Shown piece by piece: positions 50,799 through 60,476 of a stretch of DNA of 64,000 nucleotides. Position numbers and translations under genes: made by a program. Each line of letters opens with the position of its first letter. The stretch's first letter is position 1. This stretch comes from CBDCFV01 sp965216425 (GTDB taxonomy: Bacteria > Chloroflexota > Dehalococcoidia > Lucifugimonadales > UBA3495), in the NCBI GenBank assembly GCA_965216425.1, contig CBDCFV010000005.1:868001-932000 (forward strand), read 5' to 3'. The notes under the pieces were generated by a model, which was given only the letters and a program-made list of their open reading frames with translations, did not search any database and was not told the DNA's origin.

Positions 50799-52520
50799 CT
50801 AGGAACCCAGAGTAGACCGGACGTCCTCCAGAAGCTCTCGCACCTTGGCCAGCACTTCCGTGGAGTCAACCAAAGAGGCTTGGTCCTCGATTCGCCCTTT
50901 GATTTCCACCGCGCCTGATTTCAGGTTCCTTGGGCTGACCACCAAGCGTACCGGAAGGCCCATCAAATCGGCATCGTTCAGTTTCACGCCGGCAGTCTGG
51001 TCCAGCCTGTCGTCGTACAACACTTCCAGGCCGTGGGCCTGCAACTCCCGGTACAGGTTTTCCGCCGCCTCGGCCACTTCCGCGTTGGCAAGGTTCAACG
51101 CCACCAAGTGCACTTGGTAAGGGGCTATCGGCGCGGGAAACACAATTCCTTTTTCGTCGTGGTTCTGTTCTATGGCCGCCGCCAGAAGACGTCCAACCCC
51201 TATCCCATAACAGCCCATGATAATCGGTTGTTGCTGCCCGTCACTGTCCAGGTACCCGGCCCCCAGGGCCTCGCTGAAGAAAGTGCCCAACTTGAAGATG
51301 TGACCCACCTCGACGCCGCGCACCGCTTCCAACGGGTTGCCGCACTGGACGCATTTGTGGCCCGGCTCCACCAAGGTAATGTCGTCCAGGATGTCAACTT
51401 GGAAGTCTCTCGGATAGTTGGCCCCGGTGAAGTGGGTGTCCGGTTTGTTGGCCCCCACCACGAAGTTGTTTCCTTGGGTTATGGACAGGTCGCCAACTTT
51501 TTTGACGCCGGTTATCCCGATGGCGGAGGCGGAGCCGGCAACCAAGCCGGCGGCTTCGACCTCTGAATCTTCCGCCATGCGCAAGTCGGCCACATGGAGG
51601 ATGTTCTTCAGCTTTACTTCGTTCACGTCCAGATCGCCCCGGATGGTTACAAACACCAGCTCGCCGTCGGCCATGTAGAATACGGCCTTGAAGGTCTGGG
51701 CCTCTTCCACATTCAGGAACCCGGCCACATCGGCAATGGTCTTCATTCCCGGAGTGCTGACCTCTTCCAACGGGTCCTCGGGGCAGGCTGGCGCTTCCGG
51801 TACGACGCCGTTGGCCTTTTCGGCGTTGGCCGTATATCCGCACGATGGGCAGGTGATGACCGTGTCCTCGCCGGTGGAAGTGACCAGGATGAACTCGTGG
51901 GAGTCCTTGCCGCCGATGGCCCCGCTGTCGGCCTCGGCCATCAACACCGGCAGGGCGCACCGGCGGTAGACATTCCTGTAGGCTTGGGCCATGGCCTGGT
52001 AGCTTTCGTCCAAGCTGTCCTCGTCGGCGTTGAAGCTGTAAGCGTCCTTCATGGTGAACTCCCGTACCCTCACCAGACCGGCCCGCGGCCGGGGCTCATC
52101 CCTGAACTTGGTCTGGATCTGGTACAGGATTACCGGCAGGTCGCGGTAGCTTTGCACATTAGCCTTTACGATGCTGGTAATGACCTCTTCGTGGGTGGGA
52201 GCCAGGACCATTGGCCGGCCGCGGCGGTCCTCCAAGGAAAAAAGGTTGTCGCCAAAAGCGTTGCTACGCCCGGTCTGCTCCCACAACTCCAGCGGCTGGA
52301 GCGCCGGCATCATCAACTCCTGGCCCCCCGCCGCGTCCATTTCCTCGCGGATGATGTTCTCGATTTTGCGCAACGACCGCCAAGCCAGCGGAAGGCTGGC
52401 GTAAACCCCCGCGGCCACTTGGTAAATCAGGCCCGCCCGCAGCATCAAGCGATGGCTTGCCGTCTCGGCCTCGGGAGAGTCGTCCCGTAAGGTCTTGGTC
52501 ACCAGCCTGGAAAACCTCAT
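50799..52520 (-). CDS. proS: Prolyl-tRNA synthetase
   Basis: 573 residues, bacterial type with an editing insertion: class II motif 1 region LRKIENIIREEMDAAGGQELMMPALQP, motif 2 YQIQTKFRDEPRPRAGLVRVREFTMKDAYSF (outlined), editing domain around KTIADVAGFLNVEEAQTFKAVFY, motif 3 CYGIGVGRLLAAAIEQ and a C-terminal anticodon domain. Last gene of the long reverse cluster beginning at rpsB. Confidence 0.95.
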   Translation of the reverse strand: MRFSRLVTKTLRDDSPEAETASHRLMLRAGLIYQVAAGVYASLPLAWRSLRKIENIIREEMDAAGGQELMMPALQPLELWEQTGRSNAFGDNLFSLEDRRGRPMVLAPTHEEVITSIVKANVQSYRDLPVILYQIQTKFRDEPRPRAGLVRVREFTMKDAYSFNADEDSLDESYQAMAQAYRNVYRRCALPVLMAEADSGAIGGKDSHEFILVTSTGEDTVITCPSCGYTANAEKANGVVPEAPACPEDPLEEVSTPGMKTIADVAGFLNVEEAQTFKAVFYMADGELVFVTIRGDLDVNEVKLKNILHVADLRMAEDSEVEAAGLVAGSASAIGITGVKKVGDLSITQGNNFVVGANKPDTHFTGANYPRDFQVDILDDITLVEPGHKCVQCGNPLEAVRGVEVGHIFKLGTFFSEALGAGYLDSDGQQQPIIMGCYGIGVGRLLAAAIEQNHDEKGIVFPAPIAPYQVHLVALNLANAEVAEAAENLYRELQAHGLEVLYDDRLDQTAGVKLNDADLMGLPVRLVVSPRNLKSGAVEIKGRIEDQASLVDSTEVLAKVRELLEDVRSTLGS

Positions 52521-52547
52521 GAAAAGGATGTGCCTCCGTTGATAGGT

Positions 52548-52844
52548 TTAGAGTTTGGCTATCAATACGCCGAACAGTCCTAAAATCGCCGCAAACAGGG
52601 TTGCATTGACGGCCAAATATAACCTGACTTCTACCCTGTCAGCCTTACGTTCCATCATTCCCATCATCGTTGCATTACGTTCCTCGAGCATCCCCATTAT
52701 CGTTGAAGTACGTTCCTCCAGTGTCCCCATTATCGTTGAAGTACGTTCCTCGAGCATACGCTCGAGAGTTCCCTGTCTCTCGTTGATTTGTTCAAGAATA
52801 CCTTCGATTCTGGATATGCGTTCTTCAGGGGAAACCGTTGTCAT
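52548..52844 (-). CDS. Coiled-coil protein with 11-residue repeats and C-terminal membrane anchor
   Basis: 98 residues from the ATG at 52844. EERISRIEGILEQINERQGTLER precedes three near-identical 11-residue units (LEERTSTIMGT, LEERTSTIMGM, LEERNATMMGM), then RKADRVEVRLYLAV and a C-terminal span TLFAAILGLFGVLIAKL. The hendecad repeat suggests a right-handed or straight coiled coil. The repeats are also similar in DNA, so slippage can change their number. Paralogue of the neighbouring 70-aa gene. Confidence 0.65.
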   Translation of the reverse strand: MTTVSPEERISRIEGILEQINERQGTLERMLEERTSTIMGTLEERTSTIMGMLEERNATMMGMMERKADRVEVRLYLAVNATLFAAILGLFGVLIAKL

Positions 52845-52863
52845 ATATGAACTCCGATGCAGC

Positions 52864-53076
52864 CTAAGGCTTGGACAAATCTGAGCCAACCAACCCTATA
52901 AGGACGCAGATTAGCGTTATGGTTATGCCGAACAGAAACCGGACTTCAGTCTTGTCGGCTTTCCTATCCAGAATACCTATCATCGCTGTTGCCAAGTTTT
53001 CGATCCTTCCCAACCGTTCGCTCATCTGCTCGACGGTGCCTTCGATTCGGCATACGCGTTCTTCTTGGGAAATCAT
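52864..53076 (-). CDS. Short coiled-coil membrane protein, paralogue of its neighbour
   Basis: 70 residues: EERVCRIEGTVEQMSERLGRIENL, then LDRKADKTEVRFLFGITITLICVLIGLVG. It aligns with the 98-aa neighbour at both ends but lacks the 11-residue repeats. Tail anchor at the C-terminus. Lies between ispG and proS. Function unknown. Confidence 0.6.
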   Translation of the reverse strand: MISQEERVCRIEGTVEQMSERLGRIENLATAMIGILDRKADKTEVRFLFGITITLICVLIGLVGSDLSKP

Positions 53077-53088
53077 TGTGTTCTTTGG

Positions 53089-54219
53089 CTAAGCAGCAGG
53101 GGTCTTCTCAACCTCTTCCATCAGCGCCGACAGCATTTCCGCTTCCGGCACCACCCGGACCTTCTGTCCTTTGCGGAAAATAACCGCCCGGCCAGCGCCG
53201 GCGGCGATGCCAACGTCAGCGTCCTTGGCCTCGCCCGGGCCGTTGACCTCGCAGCCCATCACGGCCACTTTCACTTCTTTGTCGCTGCGCCTCAGCAGGC
53301 TGTCAATGTCATTGGCAAGTTTGACCACGTCCACATCAGCGCGGCCGCAACTGGGGCAGGCCACCAGGATAGCCCCCTTGCGCCGGAGGTTCAGCGACTT
53401 CAATATCTCGAACCCGGCGATAACCTCGTCCTTGGAGTCTCCGCTCAGCGATACCCTGATAGTGTCTCCGATGCCCTCATAGAGCAGCAGGCCCAGCCCT
53501 ACGGCGGTGCGTATCGACCCGGACTGGACGGTGCCGGCTTCGGTAATGCCCAAGTGCAACGGGTACGGCACCATTTCGCTCAGCCGCCGGTAGGCCTCCA
53601 CGGTGGTGGGAACGTCGAACGCCTTCATGGAAATCTTGATCTTGTCGAAGTCCTGCTCCTCCAGCAGGCTGATTTCCCACAGGGCCGTCGCCACCATGTG
53701 GTCTACCACGCTGTAGTCGCCCTCAAGCTCTTCGCCGGCCTTGGGCAGCTTGTTCACCAAGTCCATGTGCCGTGAGAATCCCCGGGTCCTGCCGATGCCA
53801 CCCACCGGAGGGAGACTGCCGAAATTGACCCCGATGCGTATCGGTATATCCCGTTCCTTGGCGGCCTTCACCACTTCCCTGACTTGGTCTTCGTTGCGCA
53901 GGTTGCCGGGATTCAAGCGCAGGCAATCGACGCCGCCTTTCGCGCATTCCAAGGCCAACTGGTAGTGAAAATGGATGTCGGCGATCAACGGGATACGGAT
54001 TTGTTTTTTGATTTCGGCCATCGCCTGGGCCGCTTGCATATCGGGCACCGCGCTGCGAATAATCTCGCAACCAGCCTCTTCCAACTCATGGATCTGCCGG
54101 ACGGTGGCCGCCACGTCTCTGGTGTCCGTCTTGGTCATCGACTGCACGGTAATGTCGGCCCCGCCACCGACCTGCACGCCGCCGATATTGACCGGCTTGG
54201 TAACTCTGCGTCTGTTCAT
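53089..54219 (-). CDS. ispG: 4-hydroxy-3-methylbut-2-enyl diphosphate synthase
   Basis: 376 residues: VNIGGVQVGGGADITVQSMTKTDTRD, PLIADIHFHYQLAL, LRLNPGN and a C-terminal iron-sulfur domain with CPSCGRADVDVV and CEVNGPGEAKDADVG. It performs the penultimate MEP-pathway step with a 4Fe-4S cluster. The ATG at 54219 is preferred over one eight codons earlier. Together with dxr and uppS nearby, it groups isoprenoid genes. Confidence 0.94.
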   Translation of the reverse strand: MNRRRVTKPVNIGGVQVGGGADITVQSMTKTDTRDVAATVRQIHELEEAGCEIIRSAVPDMQAAQAMAEIKKQIRIPLIADIHFHYQLALECAKGGVDCLRLNPGNLRNEDQVREVVKAAKERDIPIRIGVNFGSLPPVGGIGRTRGFSRHMDLVNKLPKAGEELEGDYSVVDHMVATALWEISLLEEQDFDKIKISMKAFDVPTTVEAYRRLSEMVPYPLHLGITEAGTVQSGSIRTAVGLGLLLYEGIGDTIRVSLSGDSKDEVIAGFEILKSLNLRRKGAILVACPSCGRADVDVVKLANDIDSLLRRSDKEVKVAVMGCEVNGPGEAKDADVGIAAGAGRAVIFRKGQKVRVVPEAEMLSALMEEVEKTPAA

Positions 54220-54452
54220 AATGTTGCCCTTACGCATCCTCAATGTCTGGTTGAGAGTACTCTAAAACACGGAGTAATGGCGGTCGCCTGAGAATCTCCA
54301 AGGGGAGAATAGACCGTACGAGGAAACCCGTAGAATGCATTTTGCCGCCTGCGTCACTGTACCACGGAAACTCCCCGGTTTACCACGGAAGGCTTGTCTA
54401 TACCTGAGATAATCAGGGCCCACGGTCATTTCCAGCCGGGCCACCCATCACC

Positions 54453-55820
54453 CTATCCGCCCAGGAAAGAATGTCCCTGCACCAAACGGGCTATGTCATT
54501 GGCGGTTATCAAGACTATCAGGCCGAGTAACGCCACAAAGCCTATCAGGTGGACAAAGCCCTCTTTCTCCGGGGGGACGCGTTTTCCCCGCCGCACCCAC
54601 TCCAACACTACAAAGACCAATCGGCCTCCATCCAACATGGGTATTGGGAGAATATTAATAATGGCCAAGTTAATGCTGAGCAAGATGGTGATGGCAAGCC
54701 AGCCAGCCAGTCCGCCCTCACGGGTGAACTCGCCGGTTATCTGAGCTATGCCGACGGGGCCGGAAAACTGGGGTGCGGAACCGCTGGAAAAAGCTCCGGT
54801 AATACCTTGCTTGACCAATACCAGCAATTCCCAAGTATTGACGAAACTGTCCCGGAAGGCGATCCAAGGCGCGCTGGACCGGCTTTCTGTCCGCTCGTTG
54901 ACCAACTCAGTGGATATGCCAACCAACCAGCGGCCACCTTCTCCGTTGAACTCCGGTCGGACCTCCAGTACCTCAACCTGTCCATTCCGCAGCACCGATA
55001 ATTCTATCGGTGAGCCTCCGTTCAGGTTTATGGTGCGGACCAGGTCGCTTACGTTGTCAAATTCGTCCCCTCCGGCGCTTAACACGATGTCACCGGGTTG
55101 CATACCGGCGGCTTGGGCCGGCGAGCCGGAGACGATCTCCTTCACCGACAACTGGCCGACGACAACCTCTTGGGGCAGCATCAGCAGAATAGTGAAGAAG
55201 ACGATGGGCAGGATGGCGTTCATCAGTGGCCCCGCAACCAAAACCAGGAAACGAGTGCCGACGCCGCGACCCGCCAGACTGCCAGGCACTGCCGGATTGC
55301 TCTCTCCGGCCAGCCGGACAAACCCGCCCAAGGGAGTCCAGTTCATCGAATAAAGCATGTCCGATAGCAGGAAGGAGCCGTCGCCCACCTCCCGCACCTT
55401 GCCTTCATGCTTCAGCCAGTCATCCGACACTGCGGGGCTTGCCGGACCGTCCTCCTCCCCTTTTTCACCGCCGCCCACGAGACTTTGCAAACCGCGTATC
55501 AGCCCTGAAGAGGCCGGTGGAGCTTCAATGACACGAGCTACCAAGTTGCCTTCGGAATCTTCCGAGGAGCTTACTTTTACGAATCTTCCTTGCCTCAGTC
55601 CCGCCACGCCATCCATGTTAACGAACCGGGTGTGCGGCGATATGGCTACACGGGTCTTCCCGGTGTAAAACCCAAAAGCACGTGGTGGGAACCCAACTCC
55701 GAACTCAAGAACTTTTACACCCAGGCTGCGGGCGGTGAAGTAGTGACCCAGTTCATGCACCACCACCAGAACGAGCAGCATGGGAACCATGGCGCCAATA
55801 GATATAAGGACAGTTTCCAT
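54453..55820 (-). CDS. rseP: RIP metalloprotease RseP-like (M50 with PDZ)
   Basis: 455 residues: zinc motif VVVHELGHYFTARSLGV near residue 23, one PDZ domain (VSGSPAQAAGMQPGDIVLSAGGDEFDNVSDL) and the second metal motif NILPIPMLDGGRLVF near the C-terminus. About 60 extra residues sit between the zinc motif and the PDZ domain (around SLVGGGEKGEEDGPASP). The role is site-2 cleavage of membrane anti-sigma factors or signal peptides. Neighbours dxr and cdsA give the usual order. Confidence 0.92.
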   Translation of the reverse strand: METVLISIGAMVPMLLVLVVVHELGHYFTARSLGVKVLEFGVGFPPRAFGFYTGKTRVAISPHTRFVNMDGVAGLRQGRFVKVSSSEDSEGNLVARVIEAPPASSGLIRGLQSLVGGGEKGEEDGPASPAVSDDWLKHEGKVREVGDGSFLLSDMLYSMNWTPLGGFVRLAGESNPAVPGSLAGRGVGTRFLVLVAGPLMNAILPIVFFTILLMLPQEVVVGQLSVKEIVSGSPAQAAGMQPGDIVLSAGGDEFDNVSDLVRTINLNGGSPIELSVLRNGQVEVLEVRPEFNGEGGRWLVGISTELVNERTESRSSAPWIAFRDSFVNTWELLVLVKQGITGAFSSGSAPQFSGPVGIAQITGEFTREGGLAGWLAITILLSINLAIINILPIPMLDGGRLVFVVLEWVRRGKRVPPEKEGFVHLIGFVALLGLIVLITANDIARLVQGHSFLGG

Positions 55821-55843
55821 GTAGTAGAGGCCGCTTTGAAAGT

Positions 55844-56962
55844 TTAGGAGTCGATGATTTCTTTGGCCCGGTCAGTAGCCCATTGGTCCGCCGCCAGAAC
55901 ATCTTCCTCGTCGAGGCCATCCAACGATTCATGTTCGGACAGTACCTTGTCAATCACCTTGTAAATGCCGGTAAAGGGTATCTTGCCGTTCAGGAAGGCG
56001 TGCACGGCTACTTCGTCGGCAGCGCTGACGACAGCGGGATAGGTCCCGCCTTTCTGTCCCGCTGCCAACGCCAAACCGAAACACGGGAAGCGTTCCTTTT
56101 CCAACGGTTGAAATGTCAGGGCGTGAGAGATTCCTGTGTCCAGCCTGGGTATCATTTCGTTCGGCAAACGTTGAGGATAGAAAAGGGCGTATTGGATGGG
56201 CAGCCGCATGTCGGGAGGCCCAAGCTGGGCTTTGATGGACCCATCGGCAAACTCCACCATGGAATGTATCGTGCTTTGCGGATGCACCAGCACCTCGATG
56301 TTATCCCACGGCACACCGAACAACCAGTGAGACTCGATGACCTCGAAGGCCTTGTTCATCAACGTCGCCGAGTCTATGGTTATTTTACGCCCCATGTACC
56401 AAGTCGGATGCTGCAAAGCCCGTTCCGGTGTGACGTCCTCCAAGTCTTCCAATGGCGTCGTACGGAAAGGACCGCCGGACGCTGTAATCATCAAGCGGCG
56501 AATCTCGTTTTCTTCCCCGCGGAGGCATTGCCATATTGCGCTGGGCTCACTGTCTACCGGCAGCACCGCACCGCCATACTTCCTCTCGTAGTCCTTGATG
56601 ATCGACCCGGCCATCACTATGGGCTCTTTGTTCGACAATGCAACGGTTTTGCCCTTCTTCAGAGCACTCAGGGTCGGTAGCAAGCCCACACTGCCGATGG
56701 TGGCAACCATGACCGTGTCTACCTCGTCGAGGCAGACCATATCTCTCATACCGATGAATTCGACCCCGTCGGGCAGTGATGACGGGGGGTTGGCGCAATA
56801 CATGAAGCGGGGCGCGAATTCCTGGATTTGGTCAAGCAACAGTTCCACGTTGTTGCCCGCGGCCAGTCCCACAACATCGAAGACATCCGGGAAGGCGCGC
56901 ACTATGTCCAGGGTCTGCCGTCCTATGGAGCCGGTTGATCCCAGCACTACTATCTTTTTCAT
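55844..56962 (-). CDS. dxr: 1-deoxy-D-xylulose 5-phosphate reductoisomerase
   Basis: 372 residues: VVLGSTGSIGRQTLDIV (NADPH), LSNKEPIVMAGSII, PVDSEPSAIWQCLRGE, ITASGGPFR, ATLMNKAFEVIESHWLFGV and VHPQSTIHSMVEFADGS. Commits to the MEP isoprenoid pathway. Starts within the last bases of cdsA (four-base overlap). Confidence 0.95.
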   Translation of the reverse strand: MKKIVVLGSTGSIGRQTLDIVRAFPDVFDVVGLAAGNNVELLLDQIQEFAPRFMYCANPPSSLPDGVEFIGMRDMVCLDEVDTVMVATIGSVGLLPTLSALKKGKTVALSNKEPIVMAGSIIKDYERKYGGAVLPVDSEPSAIWQCLRGEENEIRRLMITASGGPFRTTPLEDLEDVTPERALQHPTWYMGRKITIDSATLMNKAFEVIESHWLFGVPWDNIEVLVHPQSTIHSMVEFADGSIKAQLGPPDMRLPIQYALFYPQRLPNEMIPRLDTGISHALTFQPLEKERFPCFGLALAAGQKGGTYPAVVSAADEVAVHAFLNGKIPFTGIYKVIDKVLSEHESLDGLDEEDVLAADQWATDRAKEIIDS

Positions 56963-57780
56963 GGCTTGAACACCACCGCAGCAAGATAGTACACCGCTGG
57001 TATAGATATAACAATGCTATCCAAGCGGTCCAACACTCCCCCATGCCCAAGGATTATACTACCCGCGTCCTTCGTCTCCGATAGGCGTTTCAACTTCGAT
57101 TCCAACAGGTCTCCGCATTGGGCCAGAACGCCCACAGCCGCGCCCGTTACAGCCACCTGCCAAAGCCGCACGTCAAAATTAAGCAGTTGCCCCAGCGCTA
57201 ACGCGGCCAGCACAGCGCATACAAACCCGCCGACGCTCCCCTCCCAAGTCTTGGCCGGGCTTATGCTCGGGGCCATAGCGTGCCGGCCGACAGCCCGTCC
57301 CACCAGATATGCTCCCGTGTCGCTGGCGAATGTCACCAGCACTGCCAACAACAACCAGTTGCGCCCCTCGTCGCCGAAGGGGCCCAAGTCTCTCAAAACC
57401 AGCCCGTGGCCCAGAAAGAACCCAACGTAAATCGGGCCCAAGAGCAGGTACGCGATAGCAACTGCGTGCCGGCGGCCGCGGTAGAGTGCGACGTACCAGA
57501 GCAAAGCCACAAACGCCCCGGAAACCCAAATACCGAGGGAGGTGATAAGAAAGTCACCGGTCTCCGAAGCCGCTTGAGCGCCCAATACCAAGGATACGGT
57601 CCACATCACACCGAGGGCAGTGGACAGAGGTCCGGCGCCGGGGGGCAACAGGCGATAAAACTCGCTGATGGCCACGCTTGCCGCCAGAAGTACAAGAACA
57701 ACCAGCCAGACCCCGCCATACCAGATGGCGGCAAACACGATAGGAAGCCCGACCAGCCCTGTGGCAAAGCGCAGGACCAA
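56959..57780 (-). CDS. cdsA: Phosphatidate cytidylyltransferase
   Basis: 273 residues with about eight spans; signature SPAKTWEGSVGGFVCAV and the following DLLESKLKRLSETKDAGSIILGHGGVLDRLDS (outlined) are diagnostic. Makes CDP-diacylglycerol for phospholipids. Placed between uppS and dxr. Confidence 0.93.
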   Translation of the reverse strand: MVLRFATGLVGLPIVFAAIWYGGVWLVVLVLLAASVAISEFYRLLPPGAGPLSTALGVMWTVSLVLGAQAASETGDFLITSLGIWVSGAFVALLWYVALYRGRRHAVAIAYLLLGPIYVGFFLGHGLVLRDLGPFGDEGRNWLLLAVLVTFASDTGAYLVGRAVGRHAMAPSISPAKTWEGSVGGFVCAVLAALALGQLLNFDVRLWQVAVTGAAVGVLAQCGDLLESKLKRLSETKDAGSIILGHGGVLDRLDSIVISIPAVYYLAAVVFKP

Positions 57781-57782
57781 TA

Positions 57783-58529
57783 TCAGGCCTCGGGAGTAAC
57801 TCTGCCGAATCGCCTCTGGCGGTTACCGAACTCTTCCAGTACCTGGGCCAGTTCCGCCGGGTCCAGGTCTGGCCAAAGGGTAGGAGTGTGGTAATACTCG
57901 CTGTAAGCAGACTGCCACAGCAGGAAGTTGCTGATCCTCCACTCCCCTCCGGTGCGGATGATCAAGTCCGGATCGGGAGAGTCCCCGGTGAACAAATAAC
58001 TCCGGAATAGCGCCTCGTCCACTTCTTCTTCCGCTACGCCGTCACGGATGATCCTCCTCACCGCCTCCAATATCTCGGACCTGCCTCCATAGTTGAAGGC
58101 CACGTTAAGGGTTATGCCGGTGTTGTTCCGAGTCAGGTGTTCAGCATGGGAAATTTGCTCTCGCAGTTCCGTGTTCAACCGGTCTTGCTTACCGATGTGG
58201 ACTATGCGGACGTTGTTCTCGTGGAAGATGTTGGTCTGAGCTTGCAGCGCATCATGGAGAATTTCCAGAATGCCCGTCACTTCTTCCAAAGGACGGTCCC
58301 AATTCTCGGTGGAGAAGGCATAAATAGTAAGATACCGTATCCCTTTCTCCGAAAGAAATTCGAGCACACCCGGAACGCAATCAACCCCAACCCGGTGTCC
58401 ATCCAACCGGGGCAAGCCCCTTTTTTGGGCCCACCGGCCGTTGCCGTCCATAATTATGCCTACGTGGGCCGGAATTTTACCGATATCCAAAGGGACCTGG
58501 CCGTCGGCCGTAGCCCTCGATTGCATCAC
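57783..58529 (-). CDS. uppS: Undecaprenyl diphosphate synthase
   Basis: 248 residues: HVGIIMDGNGRWAQKRGLPRLDGHRVG (outlined), LTIYAFSTENWDRP, NVAFNYGGRSEI and DLIIRTGGEWRISNFLLWQSAYSEYY (outlined). Makes the C55 carrier used for cell-wall polymers. Same strand as frr and cdsA with minimal spacing. Confidence 0.95.
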   Translation of the reverse strand: MMQSRATADGQVPLDIGKIPAHVGIIMDGNGRWAQKRGLPRLDGHRVGVDCVPGVLEFLSEKGIRYLTIYAFSTENWDRPLEEVTGILEILHDALQAQTNIFHENNVRIVHIGKQDRLNTELREQISHAEHLTRNNTGITLNVAFNYGGRSEILEAVRRIIRDGVAEEEVDEALFRSYLFTGDSPDPDLIIRTGGEWRISNFLLWQSAYSEYYHTPTLWPDLDPAELAQVLEEFGNRQRRFGRVTPEA

Positions 58530-59120
58530 CTAGACCTGCATTATCTCCGCCTCTTTAGCAGCGGCGATTTGGTCCATGGTCTTGGTGCGTTCGTCGGTGG
58601 CCTTTTGCAGTTGGTCTTGCGCCCGGCGCACTTGGTCCTGCGATGCGGCTTTGTCCCGCTCCAAACGCCGTAAGTTGTCCTGTCCACCTCGCCGAACGTT
58701 GCGGACGGATACTTTACCCTCTTCGATTTTGCGCTTCAGCACCTTGACCAAATCCTGGCGGCGTTCGTTGGTAAGCGGCGGAATCGGGACAGTGACTACG
58801 TTGCCGTCATTCGACGGGTTGAACCCCATGTCCGCCTTGAGCAGGCTCTTCTCTATTTCCCGCAAAGCCTGTTTGTCCCACGGTTGGACCATGATCGCTC
58901 TGGCGTCGGGTGCGGAGATCGACGCAATCTGTTTGAGCGGCGTAGCTGCGCCGTAATAGTCCACCGAGATGTTTTCAATCAAGGAAGGCGTAGCCCTTCC
59001 GGTGCGGAGAGTGTTGAGGTCTCGTTTCAAGGCCTCCACAGCCCGGTCCATCATGTCTTCTACGTCGGCCAGGACATCCTCTGAGGTCGCTTGGTTCTCC
59101 GGGTTGTTCTTCGTTGCCAC
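58530..59120 (-). CDS. frr: Ribosome recycling factor
   Basis: 196 residues: VEALKRDLNTLRTGRATPSLIENISVDYYG (outlined), TPLKQIASISAPDARAIMVQPWDKQALREIEK (outlined), and NVRRGGQDNLRRLERD. Splits post-termination ribosomes with EF-G. Follows pyrH directly. Confidence 0.95.
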   Translation of the reverse strand: MATKNNPENQATSEDVLADVEDMMDRAVEALKRDLNTLRTGRATPSLIENISVDYYGAATPLKQIASISAPDARAIMVQPWDKQALREIEKSLLKADMGFNPSNDGNVVTVPIPPLTNERRQDLVKVLKRKIEEGKVSVRNVRRGGQDNLRRLERDKAASQDQVRRAQDQLQKATDERTKTMDQIAAAKEAEIMQV

Positions 59121-59122
59121 GG

Positions 59123-59848
59123 TTAATCCCTCCCGGTGATAATGGTTCCAACAGGATCACCACGAAGTATTCGACCCATGCTGCCTTGATCGTTAATGTC
59201 AAAAACAATTATAGGCAGCTTGTTGTCCATACACAAAGATACGGCCGTCGCATCCATAACTTCCAACCGACGGTTCAAGGCATCCATATAGTCCAGGTTA
59301 CCAAACCGGGTGGCGTTGGGGTTTTCGTTGGGGTCGGAATCGTAGACGCCGTCGACGTTGTACTTGGCCATCAAAAGCACTTCGGCATTGATTTCCAGTG
59401 CCCGCAGAGCCGACGCGGTGTCGGTGGTCATAAACGGATTGCCGGTGCCTGCGGCGAACAGGACCACTCTGCCGAGTTCCAAGTGCCGGATGGCCCGCCG
59501 TCGAATGTAAGGTTCAGCCACGGTCTGCACCGGGAGAGCACTCTGGGTGCGGGTAATAACGCCCTGCTGTTCCAAGGCGTCCTGCAGGGCCAGCGCATTG
59601 ATGATGGTGGCCAGCATTCCGGCGTAGTCGGCAGTGGCGCGATCCATCCCCCGGGCCTCGGCTGCGGCGCCCCGCCAGATGTTTCCACCGCCGATGACCG
59701 CCGCCACCTCGACTCCCAAGTTGTGGACTTCACCGATTTGCCGGGCAAGGTAGTTTACGGCGGTCGACTCAATACCATAATTGCCGGAGCCTTTGAGCGA
59801 CTCCCCGCTTATTTTAAGTAGAACCCTATGATATTGAACCTGGGGCAT
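59123..59848 (-). CDS. pyrH: UMP kinase
   Basis: 241 residues of the amino-acid kinase fold: RVLLKISGESLKGSGNYGI, AAVIGGGNIWRGA, MDRATADYAGMLATIINALAL (outlined), AAGTGNPFMTTDTASALRA and YNVDGVYDSDP. Converts UMP to UDP. Between tsf and frr, the common bacterial order. Confidence 0.95.
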   Translation of the reverse strand: MPQVQYHRVLLKISGESLKGSGNYGIESTAVNYLARQIGEVHNLGVEVAAVIGGGNIWRGAAAEARGMDRATADYAGMLATIINALALQDALEQQGVITRTQSALPVQTVAEPYIRRRAIRHLELGRVVLFAAGTGNPFMTTDTASALRALEINAEVLLMAKYNVDGVYDSDPNENPNATRFGNLDYMDALNRRLEVMDATAVSLCMDNKLPIIVFDINDQGSMGRILRGDPVGTIITGRD

Positions 59849-59863
59849 AAGGCCCGTACAGGA

Positions 59864-60367
59864 TTATTCCCCCAGAGCCAGCCTACTGAATCGTAGGACT
59901 CTGATGTTCTCGCCGACCTTTGCCGCCAACTCTCGGACCTCTTCAGCCACGGAGTTGGAACTGTTCTTTATGAACGGCTGATGAAGCAGGCTGACTTGGG
60001 CTACGGGACGTTCATCCCCTTCCTCAATGTCTTTCGCGTCCAAGTACGCCGGAGCCATGGCCGCCACCTGCATCGCAATGGCGTGGGCCAATGCCTTGAA
60101 TTCCGGCGTGCGGGCAACGAAGTCGGTCTCGCATCCCAACTCTACCAAGGCAGCCACTCGCCCACCGGTGTGGACGTACGCTTCAACGACACCTTGGTCG
60201 GTGGCCCGGTCTGTTCGTTTACTGACTTGGGCGAAACCCTTCAATCTCAAGGCCTCCGCCGCTTTTTCCAGATCGCCCTGGGTCTGTTGCAGGGCCTGCT
60301 TGCAGTCCATGATTCCGGCCCCGGTCTGATCTCGTAGGGTCCTGATTAGCTCGACAGTGACCTCCAA
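59864..60367 (-). CDS. tsf: Elongation factor Ts (short form)
   Basis: The start is TTG at 60367, six bases after GGAGGAGG; the frame is open further upstream but has no similarity there. The N-terminus then reads EVTVELIRTLRDQTGAGIMDCKQALQQTQGDLEKAAEAL (outlined), the family signature, followed by VEAYVHTGGRVAALVELGCETDFVA. At 167 residues it has one core subdomain and lacks the second half of the E. coli protein, as in other short EF-Ts. Exchanges nucleotide on EF-Tu. Confidence 0.93.
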   Translation of the reverse strand: MEVTVELIRTLRDQTGAGIMDCKQALQQTQGDLEKAAEALRLKGFAQVSKRTDRATDQGVVEAYVHTGGRVAALVELGCETDFVARTPEFKALAHAIAMQVAAMAPAYLDAKDIEEGDERPVAQVSLLHQPFIKNSSNSVAEEVRELAAKVGENIRVLRFSRLALGE

Positions 60368-60476
60368 GTGTATCCTCCTCCATTCCCTGGAAGCGTGATG
60401 CTGGTTCCGCGCTTGGTAGCTTTTTGCTGGACAACGCTTGGGGAGCCTTAACCAGACTCCCCGGCGGCCTTCCCGA

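Noticed and set aside
52680..52760. Short direct DNA repeats that could suggest a CRISPR array.
   Set aside because: The 33-base units are contiguous, without spacers, and encode 11-residue protein repeats in frame.
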